Below, in pieces: positions 24,621-35,279 of a DNA stretch of 64,000 nt. The notes below the pieces were generated by a model that had not been told where the DNA came from, searched no databases, and worked only from the letters and a program-made list of their open reading frames with translations. The translations under genes were made by a program, and so were the position numbers. Source of the DNA: Agriotes lineatus (taxonomy: Eukaryota; Arthropoda; Insecta; Coleoptera; Elateridae); NCBI GenBank assembly GCA_940337035.1, contig OW679197.1:42662466-42726465 (forward strand), written 5' to 3'. Position 1 is the stretch's first letter, and each line of letters starts with the position of its first letter.

Positions 24621-24814
24621 TCCCTCGAATACCATTCTTAGTCAAAGTTAAGTAGATTATTTTTGCGGTGGTATCATTACTCATGTCCATTGCGCTTAGG
24701 ATTAGGACTCGTGCTATCGCACTCGTCCTAATCGTACCAAAGCGCAATGGACATTCGTGACACCACCGCAAAAATAGTCGACATAACTTTGAGTACTCAT
24801 GGTATTATAAGTGA
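24621..24814. repeat. Sub-hairpin on right arm of the composite repeat
   Basis: Same unit as 23907-24100 in the mirrored position: TAGTCAAAGTTAAGTAG and ATGTCCATTGCGCTTAGG on the left, AAGCGCAATGGACAT and CATAACTTTGAGTACTCATG on the right, apex near 24719. Confidence 0.8.
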
Positions 24815-25530
24815 CTATTATTTGCGTTACACTCACCTTGGAATCGTGTTGATACGAGTGATTGGTTGGTATCATCATTATAGCAGTAAATTGGCACCTC
24901 GTTACAAGTCCGAGCCATATCAAGAAAATATGGTCGTATAATTGGCAGTTAATTAAAAGAACGTAGTTTTCCTTTTCTAGTAATAAAAGTGTTGATATCT
25001 AATGAAAACGTTCGGACTTAAAAGTTCCTGTGCTTTTTGAATTAATTAGTTTAGCACCTTGATAACAATTAATAATTAAGTTTGGCAATTTTTGCTTGCT
25101 AAAGCAAGTTGTCGTTCTTAATATCTATTAATTAGTTGTCACCCTTGATTTTTTACAGACTATAAGGTAAAATTCAGGAATTTTCCAGTCTTAAAGAAAC
25201 ATTCAATTAGCTAGTAAGTAGTTATAATTTCATAATAAACAGGATTTGTATAATCTGTATTGTATCCACAATGTAGGTACAACTTGTGGTGCTGCCGAAG
25301 GTGGTAGCAAATTGGAATTTAAATTAGCCGTAATTTTAACAGGAAAATTCTAACTTTGAGAAATTAAGATCAGGAAAATCGAGGATCTGTTGTATTCATT
25401 ATTAAATTACTTGTTTTTTTATACAGGACAGTTTTATGTTTTTAAATATTTTATGTTTTAAGTACGGGATAGTTCCCCAGTCCCTGTGAGATAATCAAAA
25501 ATAAAAAATCTGTAAAGGCGTTTACACAAA
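24815..25530. other. Gene-free A+T-rich stretch
   Basis: Nothing supportable between the composite inverted repeat and the TIR element that begins at 25531. Confidence 0.5.
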
Positions 25531-25939
25531 ACTTCCCTTGCAGGATTTGTGTGAATTTTAACGATTTGTAAATTAAAAAAACTCGGGTTACCATGGTGCT
25601 AGGCCGGTGCTTTGCCTCTGGACGACGGAATGTCGCTTGCATTATGGGCTTACGAAAGTGGTGAAAACTAGAGACCCTGTATATTAAAATTAGAGATGGG
25701 ACATACAAGTGATCAATGCTGATAGGTTGGAACCAATTTCCATGGCCTGCTGAATTGTGTGACAAATGTCAAAGTGACAGCCGGCCATGGAAATTATTAT
25801 TGTCATTTGACGTTTGTAGTTTTTGCTGTAATTACAAGTGGCATTCTCTTTATTTGATTTTTTATTAGTGCATTCATTCATTATCTTTAGCCTCTTTGAC
25901 ATTTCGGTGTCAAGGATCATTATTGTTAATAAATTTTAC

Positions 25940-26128
25940 TAAAATCACTGGCTGTTCAGCAGTTGGATGTAAGAACCGTTCCAGCTAGAACATTTCTATA
26001 TTTAGGTTTCCAAAAAATTATCCTTATAAAAAAGTATGGGTAGAAAGATCTGGTATTACGATCTTGCAGCATGAAAAATCGTACAGATTATGCGAAGAAC
26101 ATTTTACACGAGACCAGAGTTCTTAACA
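25940..26128 (+). pseudogene. THAP zinc-finger remnant of the P-like transposase
   Basis: The plus frame reads ITGCSAVGCKNRSS, an in-frame TAG, then ISIFRFPKNYPYKKVWVERS, and ends with YRLCEEHFTRDQSS before a stop. This matches the THAP order: paired cysteines C-x4-C near the N terminus, the FxFPK box, a W in the helix, and C-x2-HF at the end. The zinc-binding set (two Cys, later Cys and His) is present, but the internal stop makes it non-functional as read. In P-type transposases this domain binds the element's ends. It sits about 270 bp inside the left terminal repeat. Confidence 0.72.
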
Positions 26129-27130
26129 ACAGACAAAACCCCATGTAAAAGACTAAAATATAATGCAGCGCCATCATTATTCCACATAAACATATTCAGA
26201 TAATGAAGATACAAATTTTGAAAACAAAGTTACGGGTAATTTTCTAAAAAAACTTAGTACTACCCCTCATTTTGACAGCGACATTTTGGAAGTTTTTTAA
26301 ATTAAAAGACATTATTGATTAAAGTTTATTTGTGGTTCTAGTTGATATAATACAATTTGTGAGCTACATTTGTCATGCCCTACAAATTACAACCTTAAAT
26401 AGAAAATTGCAAGATATCACTTTTGAGAGTGGCATTTTAGAGGATGCGTTTAATTTTCTCAAAATAAAATAAACACTCATATTAATTTGCTGTTATACAT
26501 ATAAAAATGAAATATACCTATACCTTATTTTCATGAAAAGCAACTTTAATAACTAATAACTTCTGTAACAACTCATTTTCAGCTTTAATTGCTCGGGTAT
26601 TTGTTTCCGTTGTTAAATTTCTTTACTTCCAATTCTTCTCAATTTTTATTTCATTCTACAATGACTTTTTGCAACTCTTGCCATTCTTTTGATATACTTG
26701 CATGATTTGTAGTATTACGAATGCTAATTGTTAGTGTATTTGCCATGGTGTAGTACTACGTGATCTACTAAAATGTAAATTTTAAGATTTATAAACTATA
26801 ATTTTAAGTTTCTATAATAGTTACTCACTGTTGACATTACTGCCGTTCTTTTTATCAATATCGTCTGCATCATTTGTTGTTCCCAATACAATAGCCTACA
26901 CTTGGTGTATTGTATGTTGTTTTCAAAGTATTTCACAGTTCTCTAAAATAGATAATGTTAAACTAAAAATTAATTTGAAAATCGTACGACACTCATTAAT
27001 GACCAATAGAAAAATTAGTTCACGAGCCGTAACCAAGACAATAAAAAAATTTCTTGGAAATTTTTTGTAGGTAGACCAACCTAACTGTGAGGGGTTGTGG
27101 CGTTACGATTTTCTTACCGAATCTGCATTC

Positions 27131-27266
27131 GAGCATTAATTCATATCCAGAAATTATTTTCGTCCATTCCAACAACGTCCTAATTTGCCCTCGCGTCCCG
27201 CTCGGGCAAATTAATACGACGTTGTTGCAACGCACTCAAAAAAATTTCCGGAAAGAATTAATGCTC
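27131..27266. repeat. Palindromic hairpin repeat 3, inside the P-like element
   Basis: Left arm GAGCATTAATTC...CCAACAACGTC...TAATTTGCCC pairs with right arm GGGCAAATTA...GACGTTGTTG...GAATTAATGCTC. The apex reads CTCGCGTCCCGCTCG; on the other strand this is CGAGCGGGACGCGAG, very like the apex of hairpin 1. Confidence 0.75.
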
Positions 27267-28466
27267 TTATGAGATTATATGTGATAATTTTGAAATAGAT
27301 ACCATTCCTATAGATAGAATTTTAGGCCTTTTCTCTCTGTATTGATTTATTAGCAATTTGTCACTTCTTCCACATAGCGTTTTCAACATCGCTTTGGGGA
27401 GAATTGCACATTTCCGCTTTTTCCATACGGGAGTCTTTAGAAGTAACAGCATACGCATAGTTAAAAAGGATGCTGAAACGTAAAAACCCCTTAATCAATC
27501 ATATCAAATAACTTTCTGACAACTCTAACAACTTTAATTACCTTTTTGTTGCTGCTCTGTTTGATTACCATGGTTAATTACAATATTTTTACAGCGTCAG
27601 AGTAATCGCGCATTGGACAAGTTATACCGGGAGTCTATATTTACACAGCTGATTGCAATGTTCTTACATCTTTTGAAATGAATTTGTAACTAACTATACG
27701 TAAATCCAAACTGAAACAATTTCAAGGTTATTTTTCGCGCTCATTGAATCCACACTTGACTCGTTCAATCTACTCGACGCCAGGAATAAATTCATCACGT
27801 TTGGTTCGTAATTCAAACTACAAACGAACAGAATTCAGTTCACACAAACGAAAACATTTTCTTGCACTAAGCAAGTCTGAGTAGCCAAACGAACAAAACT
27901 TTAGAAAGAAACTGTAATTAAATGTGAATAGACAATTTATACCTATCTACAGTCTGTAAAATCCAATTATAAAAATCAGACACAATTTTTATTGATAATG
28001 AATAATTATTTTCGTTATTTGACATTTAGAAATTTGTCGTGTAAAGTAAATGTCAGTTTGGTAATGACATCTTGAAATTTTGTTTGAAAAACAGAAACTG
28101 ATCAACTGAGCCTTGAAAACTGGTTCCACTTGTCCCATCTCTTATCTTACTTAATATACAGGGTCTCTAGTGAAAACGACGCACTCACGACAGGACTCGA
28201 GCAGTGTTCACCTTGTGAAGTATGTGCAAAGTATTACTTTTATTTAACTAATAGTTCCTGAGTTAAAGCAAAAACAGGCAGTAGCCTATTGTATATTTTA
28301 AGGTGCTCACCCTGTATATGTTTAAAAGAAATTCTCTGGGTTTCGAGCCAGGTAGACAATCCGCATGCAAAATATCGTCGTCCTACAACAAATAATAATT
28401 TTGGAACTATACCGCCAACAGACAGACAAACGGAATTTAGGAAACAATATTTTTCGTTATATAGGG

Positions 28467-28674
28467 CAGGGTTCTCCAAAGTGGGGTACGCGTACCCCAG
28501 GAGGTACTCGAGGCAATATTTGGGGGTACGCCAAGTAACAGAAAAAATAAGAAAATTAAAGATTAACTCGCAATTTGAAATCTAAGGAGACGAGCTCGAC
28601 ACAATCTCGCATCAGGGCAGCATTATTTTTTTCTGTCTTAATGGTACGTAGTCAAAAAAGTTTGGAAACCACTG
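28467..28674. mobile_element. hAT MITE, 208 bp, with 8-bp target duplication
   Basis: Left end CAGGGTTCTCCAAAG and right end CTTTGG-like TTTGGAAACCACTG form imperfect terminal inverted repeats of hAT type. Flanks are ATATAGGG (28459-28466) and ATCTAGGG (28675-28682), an 8-bp duplication with one mismatch. Copy A of the host repeat contains a single ATCTAGGG (inverse at 18713-18720) and no insert, so it acts as a paralogous empty site. There is no coding capacity. Confidence 0.82.
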
Positions 28675-28768
28675 ATCTAGGGCCCTTGAAACGTGAAGAT
28701 CTGGAGAAATCTCGGAAAGTGAGTTTTCACGATTACAATACTTCCTTCGTCTTTTAGACAAGGGAAGT

Positions 28769-29961
28769 AAAAAATGCGGATGAAATCGTGTACAGAATGC
28801 CATCATTCGTAAGTGATGCAAAGCCGTAAAGCATGTAAAATATCCTTTGCTAGGGTTGGAACTCCTTTTTGCGAAATTATATTTAGAACTTTAGCCATAT
28901 AACCATACCAGTTGATATCTAATGTACCTGATACTTCGCATGCCTAGATGTTGTCCATAACAAACAATGTCTTAAATAAACTTTATTATAATTAGTCTTT
29001 TGTTATGACTCAAATATTAAATTGGGAGTTTGTACTCGCTAGATTAAATGTTCCTTATTGGACGCTTTGGGACAAGCAACTTGCTGGGGATTATTTGGTT
29101 ATTTAAGTAGTTCATTAACTTCATTAATACAATCATTAATATAGTAATCATTAAATAGTATATTAATAGAGAGATTTAGGCTTATTCGTTTATCCATTCA
29201 TTATCTATAGCCTTTTTTACATCTCGGTGTCGAAAAGTTAGTTTTATTAAAAGATACATACTATATATATTTCAGAGGCTGTGTTCATAGTATATGCAGC
29301 ACCCTGTAGATAAATATATCAAAATTATATAAACCGCTATTATTTTCAATATCTTTTGGGTATAAATATTAAATTTCACTTTTAAGAACTGTTAAATGTT
29401 GCCGATTTTCGTTTCATAAAGTACAGAAACTACGTTGTCATCAAGCTGCGTTATTGATGAGTATGTTTAGAATTCCTGTACAAATATTAGCATCGGCCGA
29501 GATGATTAAAGTTAACGTAATGGCAATTTGTGTCACTAGAACAATCATTGTCGCCTACGGAATTGCCAAGTAACTCTTCCAAACGGGCCATTATCCACTA
29601 AGAGGATTTGTCTTACGCAAACGGCAATAAATTTTAAATATAAAAATGTATACAATATTTCTTTTTTCCTACTATCAAATTATTAACATTCTAAACAGCT
29701 ATGATAAAGAAAAAAAATCTTGTATGAAACCAACGTAGAAGGAAATGGATTTTTTTAATCATCTATCATGCGATTGTTCAACTGCTCCAGTATATTTCAT
29801 AAATTAGCAATAATTTATAATATTTTCTGTAAACATTGCAGCGTTTTAAAATAAAAGAAATCAAATCAACGATGTTGTGTTCAAGCAATATAGTTATAGT
29901 TTCCAAAGATGTGTAGAAAACAGAATATATGCAGCCCATATTACCAAAATATGCGCATATA
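28769..29961. other. Gene-free A+T-rich stretch
   Basis: No gene, RNA or repeat that I can support. Confidence 0.5.
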
Positions 29962-30213
29962 CAGGGAGATCAAAAATAAACTTGATCGCGGGAGCCATTG
30001 AAAACAATAGAACTAGCCTAATCTGTAGCATGCTTTTTGTTGACATATAGAACCATCATTTTTTTAATTCACTTTCGACATTTTGTCGTCTTATACCATT
30101 GTTATTTTAATGTTATACCAATCAATTTAATATATAAATCTGGTTTAAATTACATATTTATGCATATTTGTGCTAGTGATTAGACTCTTAGTCACATGCA
30201 TTTGATCTCCCTG
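29962..30213. mobile_element. Tc1/mariner-type MITE, copy 1
   Basis: The ends are CAGGGAGATCAAA and TTTGATCTCCCTG, perfect inverses, flanked on both sides by TA, the target duplication of Tc1/mariner elements. Length is about 252 bp with no ORF. The left end continues with TTGATCGCGGGAGCC, which is absent from the right end here but present (inverted) at the right end of copy 2, so copy 1 has lost part of its right terminal repeat. Confidence 0.78.
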
Positions 30214-31102
30214 TATATGTTCCCTATTTTTGAAATATGCAGATAATTTTAGAGATATGCATGTGCACATGCTTTCTCATTTACTTTATGCTGAATTTCA
30301 AAACGTGTTAATTTGTGGCCAATTAATCATAAACCTACAATAAAATTTAAGAAAAGGAAGAATACGTATTTAATGTTTTGTTTCACTGCCAATAATTATT
30401 ACAATGATTTACATCACCGTTAAGCAATTATTTTAATAAAAAATTGAGGTACTGTAAATTAGTCATGGTCATACAAACATACGAGTATTACAAATAAATT
30501 CTTTTCAAAATTTTCAAGAAGAAATTTTTGTCTTCTGTCTGACAACATATTTAACAAATTCACTCTTCAAAATATGGCTTATATTATTTAAGATAGTATA
30601 AACAGAGTTTTTCTTCATTACTGAATAAAGTTTTTCTCAAATTTTAGCGTTTACTTCTTACTCGACTTACTTTTTGCACTTTTGCTAGAATTCTCAAAAT
30701 GTTGTTAGTTAATGCCAAAGATTCATAGTTACTCCTCGCGTTTGAAATTGCGTTAGCGTAATTTGTATTGAAATCAAAAGGTTGCCTTTTCTCGTATGCA
30801 ATTCAAATTTGCCTTTTCTCGTATGCAATTCAAATCTATTAGACACATTTTGGTAATTTTTTCTAAGAAAATAATTTACTTGTTTTCTTCGAAGATTGTC
30901 AACAAATACCACTTTTACTTTGTTTTTTACATTACCAGTATCTGAAAGCAATTCTAGGCAATTTTCGCCAAAAAATTATGGATTGTGGTTATAATATGCA
31001 CACGCCTGCTAAGATATCCAAGAAATGCTTGAGATCAATTTTTTTATTTTTAATAAATAGAAGATAATGTTTGTTTTCGTAGGACTATATAATAGTAGTT
31101 TG
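30214..31102. other. Gene-free stretch containing one tandem duplication
   Basis: A+T-rich; the only structure is the 27-bp duplication at 30782-30835. The ORF across it (30709-30951, minus) has no recognisable domain. Confidence 0.5.
30782..30835. repeat. Tandem duplication, 27 bp x 2
   Basis: TTGCCTTTTCTCGTATGCAA plus TTCAAAT is repeated twice without a mismatch (30782-30808 and 30809-30835). Perfect identity suggests a recent local duplication. Confidence 0.9.
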
Positions 31103-31230
31103 TAGTATATCAAGGCACTGAAGTTTAGCTTTTTATCACGAATGTGGATTTAGTTGCCGAGGCCCATAGGGCCAAGGCAAATAAACCACATTAGGGATAA
31201 AAAGGAACTTCAGTGCCGAGGAGTACATTA
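31103..31230. repeat. Palindromic hairpin repeat 4
   Basis: Left arm includes GGCACTGAAGTT, CTTTTTATC, AATGTGG and TTGCCGAGGCCC; the right arm gives GGGCCAAGGCAA, CCACATT, GATAAAAAG, AACTTCAGTGCC. Immediately to the right, 31231-31376 carries the word ATTTGAAATCGAGAAATCG and its inverses (CCGATTTCTCG, CCGATTTCAAAT), so the inverted organisation extends beyond the hairpin. Confidence 0.77.
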
Positions 31231-31376
31231 TGTTTTATTTGAAATCGAGAAATCGTGAAATTACAACATTTTAACCAACATTTGTAGGTTATGTTAACGT
31301 CAATGGATTACTTTAATGCCGATTTCTCGTATTTAATGACGATTTTGAAGCACTTTAATGCCGATTTCAAATAAAC

Positions 31377-32118
31377 GTTAGACACTAATTTCCATTTTTT
31401 TACAATTATTTCTAACCTTTGAAAACCTTTGTAGTTTGGCGTTAAATAATTAAATTGCATAAAACACTTTTATTATCATTTACAGTATCGTCTGCCTCAC
31501 CTGGCTCCATGCGTAAAACGTGTTACGACATTTAGTTACGACACATTTTCAAGGCTGTCTGCTTATCAGAGCCAATTAAACAACTTATTATTTACCTGAA
31601 TAATATGGGTACCTAATTCTCACATAAATAAGTCTTGTACTTACGTTATTGCAAAAATGAGTTATGAACGTGACAGGACTGTCGTGCATAAAATAAACAT
31701 AGAAAAGAAGGAAAGGCAGAACTATGTCGCCCATTATTTCATGAATGCGTCGAATGCGCATTTTTTAATGGTCTAAATTAATTTTCCCTTCCATAATGCT
31801 CATTTAATAATTGCTTACTGACAAACTAATTGTGCAAAATTAGAAACTCTTAATTATCTCACTTCTCTAGTTTCGCAGTCGAGGACACGATGCTATTGTC
31901 TCTTGGCATTACTACGAAACGGAACTCGTACAATTCAATCAATGATAATTCATCTACCTATAATTAAACACACTTGCCATTTACTACTGATAATTGTTTT
32001 ACTCGAGCCATATCAAAAGAATGTGCCTCCAATGAGTAGCAGCTTTAGTCACATTCGACACCTGTTGCCAAACAGTGTCCTGTCCTGTTAACTGATTAGT
32101 TTTTCATTGTTTGCACAG
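31377..32118. other. A+T-rich stretch upstream of the coding exon
   Basis: No ORF is supportable. It ends with a pyrimidine-rich acceptor-like TTTCATTGTTTGCACAG (to 32118), so it is probably intron or promoter-proximal DNA of the gene whose exon follows. Confidence 0.45.
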
Positions 32119-32216
32119 ATATCAGATGCCATGCTGACTGACAGGTTGAACGACGGCTGACACTGGAACTGATGAGTCCCTGGATACTGTGATCACTTGT
32201 TTTTAATTGCGCCAGG

Positions 32217-32368
32217 ATGAGTGAATCAAACGAGCTGCGAAGTATCACCATTCACCTACCTACTGAAAATGAAACTGAAAACTGCCAAGAAGGCGCCGCA
32301 GCCTACAAGGCGAGCTGCGTGCGTTCGCCTCCTCCCAAGGAACTAGAGTCTCTCAACAATGCACTTAG
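32217..32368 (+). CDS. Candidate first coding exon of an unidentified host gene
   Basis: An ATG at 32217 opens 50 codons that run directly into AG|GTGAGT (32367-32374), a textbook insect 5' splice site, leaving two bases of a split codon. The peptide starts MSESNELRSITIHLPTENET and continues through an Ala/Tyr/Lys stretch to SPPPKELESLNNAL; it looks cytosolic, acidic at the start, with no signal peptide or membrane segment. An acceptor-like CACAG at 32114-32118 suggests the exon begins near 32119 with about 98 bases of 5' UTR. C+G content is clearly higher than in the flanks. I do not recognise the family. The rest of the gene would lie to the right; I found no second exon in this window, so the following intron must be long or the remaining exons diverged. 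Confidence 0.58.
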
Positions 32369-32604
32369 GTGAGTGTTTTATTGCACGTACCTCGTTTCTG
32401 TTTTGTTTTTGTAGACTATATCTTCACTATCGAAAAAAATAGCAAGACAAAATAACAGCCGAATCTTAAAGTTATTATAAAAAATTTAAAAAATAAGGAT
32501 TCAAAGGTCATCACATATAAGAAATGACTCATCTGTATACATTTAGGCGAGACGTAGACTGTTTGCTTCATGTAAAGATTGGGGGTAATTTGGGCAAGTA
32601 CTAG

Positions 32605-32725
32605 GGAAGCTGGTAGAACGGTCTTACGAATTAAGCAACGTTGCCCGCGGTCGGCACTCGGATGGGTGACGGGCCGATAGTGGTAGTGAGATCGCAGCCA
32701 GCCGTCTCTCGGAGACACCAGGAAA
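32605..32725 (+). repeat. 5S rRNA-derived SINE fragment
   Basis: The stretch GAATTAAGCAACGTTG and then GTCGGCACTCGGATGGGTGAC matches the 3' half of 5S rRNA (GTTAAGCAxCGTxGGG and AGTACTTGGATGGGTGAC), i.e. box A and box C of the internal promoter. The 5' half is not recognisable and the 3' end runs into A+T-rich DNA, so it is a worn fragment of a 5S-headed SINE rather than a 5S gene. Confidence 0.6.
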
Positions 32726-33372
32726 TGGTTAAGACAATTTTGGTGTAAATACTTTTTTCCAATCGAAGTAAATTGTTGGAAATATTAAAAGTCGATTTAA
32801 TACCTCGAATCTAGATTCAATTCTATAGACTTTTTAATGGAAATCTGTGAATATTTTATTAATTCACTGACAAGGCTCTCTATAAATACTGTTAATTTGC
32901 AAAACAGTTATTGAAATCAAATTTGCATATACATACTATGAAAATAACAACTCATTATTCAACTTTGTAACTATTAGAAATGTTAATTATTTAATTTATT
33001 AAAGCCGTGCTTGCTTCTATATGTAAACATAGCAACTTTGTACTGCTCAAAATTGATTTCACCTTGAAATAAGAACATACATTTCTTGAAATTTTAAATA
33101 CTATATGATTACCATTCTAATTCTAAAGAATTAAAGTAAAACTTCTTAGATAGTATTGATAATTAAATATCGTTTCTAATTCTAATCCATTTTAATTATA
33201 TGGGAGAGTCGAGGGAATTTGGCTTTCCAATTCCTTTAAATATTAGAGACAAGCAATACAATAAAAATGAATTTTAAGCTGTATGAATGGCTTTATTGTT
33301 CTATTTTCTGTAACTATCAACTTCAAGACAATCTAATCTGAGACGTTTAAGGTTTTGAGAACACTTGAAAGT
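32726..33372. other. Gene-free A+T-rich stretch
   Basis: Nothing supportable, presumably intron or intergenic DNA after the exon at 32217-32368. Confidence 0.5.
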
Positions 33373-33439
33373 ATACGAGGCTTGTCCGATAAATACCCGA
33401 CCAATAACGATATATCCTAAACCGGTTATACGAGGCTAT

Positions 33440-35060
33440 GATCATCCACTGCTGGATGTAGGCCTTCCGCTTGTTGCTCCACTTATGTTTGTCTTGTGCG
33501 ATTTGTTGCCATCTCATACCTGCTATTTTTACCACATCGTCTCTCCATCGTGTATTTGGTCTTCCCACACTGCGTTTAGTTTCCCTTGGACGCCAATCTA
33601 TTACGCGTTTTGTCCACCTGTCGACTTTTATTCTAGCGATATGTCCAGCCTAGGACCATTTCAGTTGTGCCATTTTCTGTGTTACAAACGATAAGTTTTG
33701 TCTGATGTGTTATCTCCGGATTTCTTACACGATCAGATAGTTTGACGTTTCAAATAACCCTCTCATGGGCCTTCTGGGCGCTTGCCATTTTTCTTATGTT
33801 GTTTTTTTGTATAACTCCAGGTTTCTGTTCCATATGTAAAGACTGGCAGAACGGATTGATTGTACACCTTACAATTTAAGTTGTTAGGAATATCGGATTT
33901 AAAGATATAAAGTTTTCCAAATGCACACCAGGCTAATTTAATTCTTCTGGATACGTTCTCATTTATATTGTTTTTTGATGTTATTAGTTTTTGTCACAGA
34001 TATATGTAACTGTCTACGAGCTCTATGTTGTTTTGAATCAATATGATATTATTGTCGTTTTTGGTATTGCTCCTAGTTTTTGTTTTTTTTTAAATTTTAA
34101 GTCATATTTCCTTCGATACGTTGTTTAGTTCATCAACCATCGTTTGCAGTTCCTCCGGAGATTTACTAACCAGAACTATATCATCTACAAACCTTAAATG
34201 ATTGAGATTTTGGCTATCAATATTAATCCCTTTGTTTGAACAGTCGAGTTGGCACAAAGCATCTCGTAGAGCCGCTATAAATAATATGGTGTCACCCTGG
34301 CGTGCACCCTTTTTAATTGGTATTTGTTGTGTATCTTGAAATACCTTTATGTAGATTTGTGATGTTGTGCATACATTTTTAATTGATGTGTTGTAGCGGC
34401 TATCTATTCTGCAATTAGAAAAAGACCTTAGTACTGCGTACATTTCAACTGAGTCGAACGCCTTCTCGTAGTCAGTGAAGGCTATATACAGTTGTGCTCG
34501 TATATTATATTCGTTTCGCACTTTTCAATTGTTATTAGTGTTTGTAGATGGTTACACGTATTAAAGCCTGATCTAAAACCAGCTTGTTCACGAGGTTGAT
34601 AAAAACCGACTTTTCTAGATATCCTGTTGGCTATTATTTTTGTAAATAATTTGTACAATTGAAACAGCAGGACAATTGGCCTATAGTTATCCAATTGGGT
34701 AATATCTCCTTTGTTGTGTATTAGAATGACTTCTGCTGTTTGCCACTCTTTTGGTATCTCTCCTTGTTCCAGACACTGGTTATATATCCGACACAATACT
34801 CTTTTTAGCTCAACTCTATCTTCTTGTAACATCTCTGCTAATACATTATCTGGTCCCGCACATTTATTCTTTTTCAGATGTTTTAAGCTATTGTTAGGTT
34901 CATTGATGTTTATTTCATGGATTTCGTCAGATCCTAAATTAATTATGACTCTCTCACTTTCATTTCGTTTTTTTGACTCATACAAGTTTATGTAGTAGTA
35001 CACTATTTCATTCATTATTTCGTTTTTATTAGTTAGTATGTCCATGTTCATGTTCTGAAT
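33440..35060 (-). pseudogene. RTE-like reverse transcriptase, frameshifted, minus strand
   Basis: Reading leftward from 35051: LKHLKKNKCAGPDNVLAEML, PKEWQTAEVILIHNKGD, LDNYRPIVLL, REQAGFRSGFNTCNHLQ, then after a frameshift near 34500 LYIAFTDYEKAFDSVE (motif A with its aspartate), KKGARQGDT, LNHLRFVDDIVLVSKS (catalytic FVDD present), and at the left end MGRPNTRWRDDVVKIAGMRW (33500-33568), the typical C-terminal motif. The segment between 34100 and 33570 is broken by several frame changes. It spans the RT from its N-terminal motifs to its end; the endonuclease is absent, so it is 5'-truncated. Not functional as it stands. Confidence 0.82.
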
Positions 35061-35279
35061 GTTACGTATTTTTTCCTAAATAAATTTTTTTCTTTATAGC
35101 TTTTGGCCCTTTTTTGTTATGTAGCGTTACTCTGGAGCTATTCGATCGACTGTGATACGCAGTGGGCGTGAGGTACTGAACCTGTTTCAGAATTCATCAC
35201 AATGCTGACATTCGTGTGCAGGCGATGAACCATAGGTTTACGACTATGACAAAAGCCCAATATTTTTAGTGAATAATGC

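Larger units (their letters stand above)
23907..24814. repeat. Composite inverted repeat (foldback-type element)
   Basis: The segment folds on a centre between 24370 and 24371 (GAATAGTCA/TGACTATTC). The left half 23907-24370 is the inverse of the right half 24371-24814, with imperfect but continuous similarity, including the ends TCACTTATAATACCATGAGT and ACTCATGGTATTATAAGTGA. Each outer quarter (23907-24100 and 24621-24814) is itself a hairpin of about 200 bp, so the whole is a hairpin bearing a hairpin on each arm. Words such as AATGGACAT and its inverse occur four times. There is no ORF. Foldback or MITE-like DNA element is the likeliest class; target duplication is not evident. Confidence 0.85.
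25669..28169 (+). mobile_element. THAP-domain (P-element-like) DNA transposon, decayed
   Basis: Both ends carry TAGAGACCCTGTATATTAA as a perfect 19-bp terminal inverted repeat, followed a few bases in by a second shared word AGAGATGGGACA. The element is flanked by a perfect 8-bp direct repeat GTGAAAAC (25661-25668 and 28170-28177), the duplication length expected for P-superfamily elements. Near the left end it encodes a THAP-like DNA-binding domain (25940-26128), as P-type transposases do at their N terminus. Downstream I find no continuous transposase, only short open pieces, and a hairpin repeat at 27131-27266. It is therefore non-autonomous, though its ends are well preserved. Other THAP-bearing superfamilies are possible. 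Confidence 0.75.
25531..28768 (+). mobile_element. TIR-bounded interspersed repeat, copy B, with two nested insertions
   Basis: It starts ACTTCCCTTG (25531-25540) and ends CAAGGGAAGT (28759-28768), a 10-bp perfect terminal inverted repeat. Between them the element's own DNA survives as 25531-25668, 28178-28466 and 28683-28768; the rest is a P-like transposon and a hAT MITE. The surviving blocks are similar to copy A (18632-19340, opposite strand) in the same order: the terminal AACTTCCCTTGCA, TACTTTTAT, GGTGCTCACCC, ATGCAAAATATCGTC, CAGACAGACAAACGG and GGGCCCTTGAAACGTGAAGA. No coding capacity is seen. Superfamily is unknown. Confidence 0.6.
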
